Shown here piece after piece: positions 14,227-17,453 of a stretch of DNA of 17,453 nt. The translations under genes were made by a program, and so were the position numbers. Origin of the DNA: CAZPLZ01 sp964587525 (lineage in GTDB: Bacteria; Oederibacteriota; CAKKQC01); the NCBI GenBank assembly GCA_964587525.1, contig CAZPLZ010000067.1:1-17453 (forward strand). Reading direction: 5' to 3'. Numbering within the stretch: the first letter of the stretch is position 1; each line of letters begins with the position of its first letter. The notes under the pieces are model-generated. The model was not told the origin of the DNA and made no database searches. It saw only the letters and a program-made list of their open reading frames with translations.

Positions 14227-14261
14227 TGTTTGTATTGTATCACATGGTCAGCAAAAAGCAA
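14227..14261 (-). promoter_or_regulatory. Predicted promoter of the RRM gene
   Basis: Minus strand TTGCTT (14261-14256), 16-bp spacer, TACAAT (14239-14234) preceded by TGA, an extended -10. It begins 5 bp beyond the hflC stop. The start near 14227 gives a leader of about 157 nt (14070-14227), long for a small bacterial gene and containing short hairpins. Confidence 0.6.
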
Positions 14262-14266
14262 CGGAC

Positions 14267-15247
14267 TTACTTTTTCTGCAATAAGTCCAAGAATTTACTG
14301 TCGGTGGAAAGGATCAGCTTGGTGTCGGCAGGGATGGCTTTCTTGTACGCCTCCAGCTTGCGCACAAACTCGTAGAAGGCGGGGTCAGCGTTCATGGCCC
14401 GGCCGTAGATGTTGGTGGCGGTGGCATCCGCCACGCCCTTGATGACCTGCTCCTTCCGGTAGGCTTCTGACTGAATCTTCTGTAAATCGCGGCTGATTCT
14501 ACCGCTGATCTCGGCCTTCTTGCCAAGTCCTACGGAGCGGATTTTCTGGGCGATTTTCTTGCGCTCCGAGATCATCCGCTCGTAGACCTTCGCCTCCACG
14601 CTGGCCTCGTACGCAATGCGCCGTAGCTGGACATCAATCAGTTCAATGCCGAACCCCTTGAGCTCCTCGGCCGCCCGCTCCACGATGATGGCACTCAATT
14701 TCTCCCTACCCGTTGAGATGGGCTCGATCTCTCCCGTCACCGCTTCCTCCTCGCCCGGGTCCAACTCACCTCTCTTCGCCTGCTCGAGCCGCTCTTTGAC
14801 CTTGTCCAGGATGGCGTTGGTGTTCCGCACCGCCTCCACCAGGTTGTGGTTGGAAATAGTGTCGCGGGTCACAGAGTCCAGGATTCCATCCAGCCTGGCG
14901 ATGGCGCCTCTTTCATCCCGGACGGTCTGGAGGAACAGCAGAGGATCCACGATGCGCCAGCGCGCTGTCGTGTCCACATGAATATATTTCTTGTCTTTGG
15001 TTGGAATCCGGTTGGGATCGCCGTCCCAATTCAGGATGCGCTTGTCCATCCGGCGGATCTCCCGAACGAACGGGAGCTTGAAGTGAAGTCCAGCCTCGGT
15101 CACCGCAGCGCCCACCGGCTTGCCAAACTGCGTGATGATCGCCTGTTCATATTCCGGCAACACGTACAGGGAGGCGTTCAGGAGGATCACCACGCCCAGG
15201 AAAATCCCAACGGCCACAACAATGAACACGATGGATTTCTGATTCAT
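14267..15247 (-). CDS. hflC: HflC, SPFH/band 7 membrane protein, FtsH modulator subunit
   Basis: Forms with HflK a large periplasmic ring around the membrane protease FtsH and modulates its activity. 326 residues. One N-terminal membrane helix (5-28, IVFIVVAVGIFLGVVILL) is followed by the band 7 domain with VLPEYEQAIITQFGKPVG, GLHFKLPFV and the conserved KDKKYIHVDTTARWRI segment, then a long charged coiled-coil (~205-285, ERMISERKKIAQKIRS onward) and a DPAFYEFVRKLEAYKK ending typical of HflC. ATG 15247 overlaps the hflK stop by four bases (ATGA). No ftsH is in the window. Confidence 0.94.
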   Translation of the reverse strand: MNQKSIVFIVVAVGIFLGVVILLNASLYVLPEYEQAIITQFGKPVGAAVTEAGLHFKLPFVREIRRMDKRILNWDGDPNRIPTKDKKYIHVDTTARWRIVDPLLFLQTVRDERGAIARLDGILDSVTRDTISNHNLVEAVRNTNAILDKVKERLEQAKRGELDPGEEEAVTGEIEPISTGREKLSAIIVERAAEELKGFGIELIDVQLRRIAYEASVEAKVYERMISERKKIAQKIRSVGLGKKAEISGRISRDLQKIQSEAYRKEQVIKGVADATATNIYGRAMNADPAFYEFVRKLEAYKKAIPADTKLILSTDSKFLDLLQKK

Positions 15248-16290
15248 TTCGGCACCTCCACAGGACTGGAACCGGTGCCCCGCTTTGGAGGTGCTGAAAA
15301 AATCGGCAGGAGGCCCTTAATCTTGCTATCCACGATGGTCAGCTCTTTGAACCGCCCGTACAACTCCTCCATCGTCTCCAGGTGAAGCCGGGTCCGGGTG
15401 ACTTGCTGGGAGTTCCGGTAAGCCTTCAACTGCGCGGTAAACCGTTTCGCATCCCCTTTGGCCGTGTTCACCTGCTTGGTGGCGTACCCTTCAGCTTTCT
15501 GGATGGTCTCCAGCGCTTTTCCCCGGGCCTCCGGGATGACCTTGTTGTATTGCGACTCCGCTTCGTTGATGACCTTCTCCTGCTCCTGCTTGGCCTCGTT
15601 CACCTCGTGGAACGCCGGCTTCACCGATTCTGGAGGGTTGATATCCTGCAGCTTCACCGCGACGATGCGGACACCCATGTCGTAGTGGTCCAGGACCTCC
15701 TGGGTAAGCTTCTGGGCCTCCACGGCGATTTCAACTCGCCCGACGGTCAGGACATCGCTCACCAAGCGGTCCCCTACCACCCGGCGCATGATGGACTGTG
15801 ACACGTCCCGGATGTTCTTGACGCCGTCCCGAACGTTGAAAAGGTATTTTTCCGGCTCCGCAATCTTGTACTGCACGATCCACTCCACATCCGCCACGTT
15901 CAGGTCTCCGGTGAGGGTTAAGGATTCCTGTTTGAATGCCGCCTTGCGGGTCGCTCCACGTCCCGGAAGGCGGAACCCAAACTCCTGCTGCAGAACACGC
16001 TTGGTCGGCACCTTAATGGCCTTATCAATGCCAAAGGGAATTTTATAATGGAGCCCCGGCGGCTCAGTGGAGACGTACCGGCCAAATCTCACGATCACCG
16101 CCTCCTCCTCAGGTTCCACCGTATAGAACGAAGTCGCAGCCCCCACCAGGAGGATCAGGACGCCGATGATGCCAATGACCAGGACGGTCAGATCCTTCGG
16201 AAGCTTGTACCCCCTGAAGCCCTTCTCCTGAAGCTGTTTGATCAGCTCACCAAGACTACCGGGCTCGTCACTGTTCTGCGGCTCTGGCAT
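15244..16290 (-). CDS. hflK: HflK, SPFH/band 7 membrane protein, FtsH modulator subunit
   Basis: Partner of HflC. 348 residues: a charged N-terminus, one membrane helix (~34-55, LTVLVIGIIGVLILLVGAA), then the band 7 domain with VEPEEEAVIVRFGRY, PPGLHYKIPFGID and LTGDLNVADVEWIVQYKI, and an Ala/Glu/Lys-rich coiled coil (~225-300). It is shorter than E. coli HflK (419), lacking most of the Gly-rich N-terminal region and C-terminal tail. ATG 16290 has no SD; TACAAT with an upstream TG lies directly in front, so the mRNA probably starts about 3 nt before the ATG. Confidence 0.93.
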   Translation of the reverse strand: MPEPQNSDEPGSLGELIKQLQEKGFRGYKLPKDLTVLVIGIIGVLILLVGAATSFYTVEPEEEAVIVRFGRYVSTEPPGLHYKIPFGIDKAIKVPTKRVLQQEFGFRLPGRGATRKAAFKQESLTLTGDLNVADVEWIVQYKIAEPEKYLFNVRDGVKNIRDVSQSIMRRVVGDRLVSDVLTVGRVEIAVEAQKLTQEVLDHYDMGVRIVAVKLQDINPPESVKPAFHEVNEAKQEQEKVINEAESQYNKVIPEARGKALETIQKAEGYATKQVNTAKGDAKRFTAQLKAYRNSQQVTRTRLHLETMEELYGRFKELTIVDSKIKGLLPIFSAPPKRGTGSSPVEVPK

Positions 16291-16292
16291 GA

Positions 16293-16308
16293 GAGGAGGA
16301 TTGTACCA
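16293..16308 (-). promoter_or_regulatory. Predicted near-leaderless extended -10 promoter of hflK
   Basis: Minus strand TGG-TACAAT (TACAAT at 16305-16300). No good -35 is seen, which fits an extended -10 promoter. The start near 16293 leaves about 3 nt before the hflK ATG, and no SD is present. Confidence 0.5.
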
Positions 16309-16327
16309 TAGAAACGTGCCTCAGCGG

Positions 16328-16460
16328 GCTCCTACGTGCAAACGCGGAGCATCGTAGGGTCGTTTGCAGCCGCATTGGCTGCGGTGGTCAGCCTTGGGGC
16401 TTGGGCGCGGTGCCGCTAGAGCCTGCGGGGTTCGATGCAGCAGGGGCGAGTTCTAGCGGC
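16328..16460. repeat. Cluster of inverted repeats between hflK and the pectate-lyase-like gene
   Basis: Within the 162-bp gap: CCTACG (16331-16336)/CGTAGG (16353-16358); TGCAAACG (16337-16344)/CGTTTGCA (16361-16368), the two stems interleaving as in a pseudoknot; alternative GCTCC/GGAGC (16328-16332, 16346-16350); GCAGCC (16366-16371)/GGCTGC (16377-16382); and GCCGCTAGA (16412-16420)/TCTAGCGGC (16452-16460). The last pair includes the stop codon of the pectate-lyase-like gene and may act in its 3' end. No T-run marks a classical terminator. Confidence 0.5.
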
Positions 16461-17349
16461 GCGACCTGCGACCGAGCCGGCGGGCGAGCTGCGCGGCGTG
16501 CAAATCCTGGGGTTCCAGCCGGTCGGGATCGATGGTTTCCCACCATTTGCCCGACAGGTTTGTCTGCGAGAGTTCGCGGCTGCTCACGCCCACGAAGTTC
16601 ATCGCATCGGGGCCAAATTTCCCACCCGGATGAATTTGCGGTTGCTTGGCGCGAATGTTCCAAAAGGTTCCCCAGGCGCCGCAATGCACCCCCAGGGCCC
16701 GCCCGCCTCCGCAGCGATACATGCGACTGCCTTCGCCGATGTCGATATTGCACAGCAGGTTTGCGTAGGGCGCGCGCCGGTGATGATCGAAGCTCATGTC
16801 CACACCACGGCCGTTCTTGCTCACGTTTCCGCCGCAATGGCTGTAGGTGATGTCGTGGATGAAGCGCACCCACAGGTACCCGCCTGACCAGGAGTAGTTC
16901 GAGGTCTTGCGGCCGGACGTGGTCGCCCCCCAGTTTTCCTTCACCTCGTTGAGGTACTTCGGAAAGAACAGCGTGGTTTTCTCAGGTCCCGCGCCGCGCA
17001 GAACGATATTGCTCTTGTCGATATAAAGAATATCCGTGATCTTGTAGCGCCCGGCGGGAACCAGCACCACGCCCTTCGCCGCGGCAAGCGCCTTCTTGAA
17101 CGCGGCGGTGTCATCGGACTTGCCGTCGCCCTTCGCGCCGTAATGCTTGACGCTCACTCCGCCCGTGCGCTTTGGAATGGGTTTCTCGCCGTACCGGTAG
17201 CCCGCGTAGCTGAAGTCCGGCAGGCGGCTCTTCGGCGACCAGTTCTCGCCGTGCTTCCCCCACAGCTTAGAGTGCTCCGCGGACGCGGGATCAAGCAAGA
17301 GCAAGAACGCGACAGGCCCGGCCAGCGCCCAGCTGGACGGACTACGCAT
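16453..17349 (-). CDS. Secreted pectate-lyase-superfamily protein, possibly internally shortened
   Basis: 298 residues with a signal peptide (1-24, ending PASA). The mature N-terminus SRLPDFSYAGYRYGE and VKHYGAKGDGKSDDTAAFKKALAAA (67-91) are the opening of the pectate lyase superfamily parallel beta-helix, as in GH28/pectate-lyase-like proteins. After residue ~157 it goes directly to HDITYSHCGGNVSKNGRG and FDHHRRAPYANLL (188-200), and to GTFWNIRAKQP and WETIDPDRL..QDLHAAQLARRL at the C-terminus, which in related proteins follow a much longer helix. A central in-frame loss is therefore suspected. ATG 17349 has GGAGG about 6 nt upstream. Polysaccharide lyase or hydrolase activity is unproven. 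Confidence 0.75.
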   Translation of the reverse strand: MRSPSSWALAGPVAFLLLLDPASAEHSKLWGKHGENWSPKSRLPDFSYAGYRYGEKPIPKRTGGVSVKHYGAKGDGKSDDTAAFKKALAAAKGVVLVPAGRYKITDILYIDKSNIVLRGAGPEKTTLFFPKYLNEVKENWGATTSGRKTSNYSWSGGYLWVRFIHDITYSHCGGNVSKNGRGVDMSFDHHRRAPYANLLCNIDIGEGSRMYRCGGGRALGVHCGAWGTFWNIRAKQPQIHPGGKFGPDAMNFVGVSSRELSQTNLSGKWWETIDPDRLEPQDLHAAQLARRLGRRSRR

Positions 17350-17419
17350 ACCAACCTCCGCGTTCAGGCGACGGCCGCACGGAAAGAATCAGCAGCGGCT
17401 TAGACTCGCAGACTCGCCC

Positions 17420-17453
17420 CCCTCACCCTACCCTCTCCCCCCTTCGGGGGGAG
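17420..17453. repeat. Dispersed CCTCACCC-type palindromic repeat, copy 3, cut by window edge
   Basis: CCCTCACCCTACC followed by a perfect 8-bp stem CTCCCCCC (17435-17442) / GGGGGGAG (17446-17453) with loop TTC. Same order and orientation as copy 1, opposite to copy 2. The rest of the 17350-17453 gap shows no other feature. Confidence 0.7.

Overview
The window reads as chromosome of an uncultivated, fairly GC-rich bacterium. It has bacterial-type L13/S9 ribosomal proteins, MetK, an HflK/HflC pair, Sec signal peptides on secreted carbohydrate-active proteins and sigma70-like promoters. The phylum cannot be fixed from the sequence alone. I see no plasmid, phage, transposase or CRISPR.

Layout, left to right; most genes are on the minus strand. 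(1) 1-3073: an rplM-rpsI-metK-ahcY operon joins two ribosomal proteins to two S-adenosylmethionine-cycle enzymes; ahcY runs off the left edge. A good promoter sits at the upstream gene junction. rpsI has a ~75-residue N-terminal extension containing a perfect palindrome and a copy of a dispersed repeat. (2) 3045-6416: galE-galT-cca, two Leloir-pathway enzymes followed by the tRNA CCA-adding enzyme. (3) 6417-6684: a spacer with a second copy of the repeat. (4) 6685-10203: araB-araD plus a third, overlapping gene for an M24-fold protein that has lost most metal ligands. (5) 10326-11117, plus strand: a secreted cyclase/kynurenine-formamidase-like protein, divergent from araB across a compact promoter region whose two -35 boxes form an inverted repeat. 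(6) 11142-12063: a small clan AA aspartic protease-like protein (AF_0612 type), tRNA-Leu(CAA), and a DUF6122-like membrane protein with no clear start codon. (7) 12194-13612: a secreted agarase-like TIM-barrel protein with an unusual acid/base strand. (8) 13731-14069: a glycine-rich RRM protein with strong terminator, extended -10 promoter and long leader. (9) 14267-16290: hflK-hflC. (10) 16453-17349: a secreted pectate-lyase-superfamily protein that looks internally shortened, followed upstream by a third repeat copy at the right edge.

Together the genes suggest a Gram-negative-type heterotroph handling galactose and arabinose, with extracellular polysaccharide-active proteins. The tRNA gene does not encode CCA, which fits the presence of cca. 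Three promoters (for the cyclase, aspartic protease and hflK genes) place transcription starts 0-3 nt from the start codon, with no Shine-Dalgarno sequence, so leaderless mRNAs look common alongside ordinary SD-led genes (metK, araB, RRM gene, pectate-lyase-like gene).

I found no clearly new multi-gene defence or mobile system. The best leads are the repeat-built S9 extension, the metal-site-less M24 protein in the arabinose operon, the leaderless/overlapping promoter architecture, and the dense inverted repeats between hflK and the pectate-lyase-like gene.
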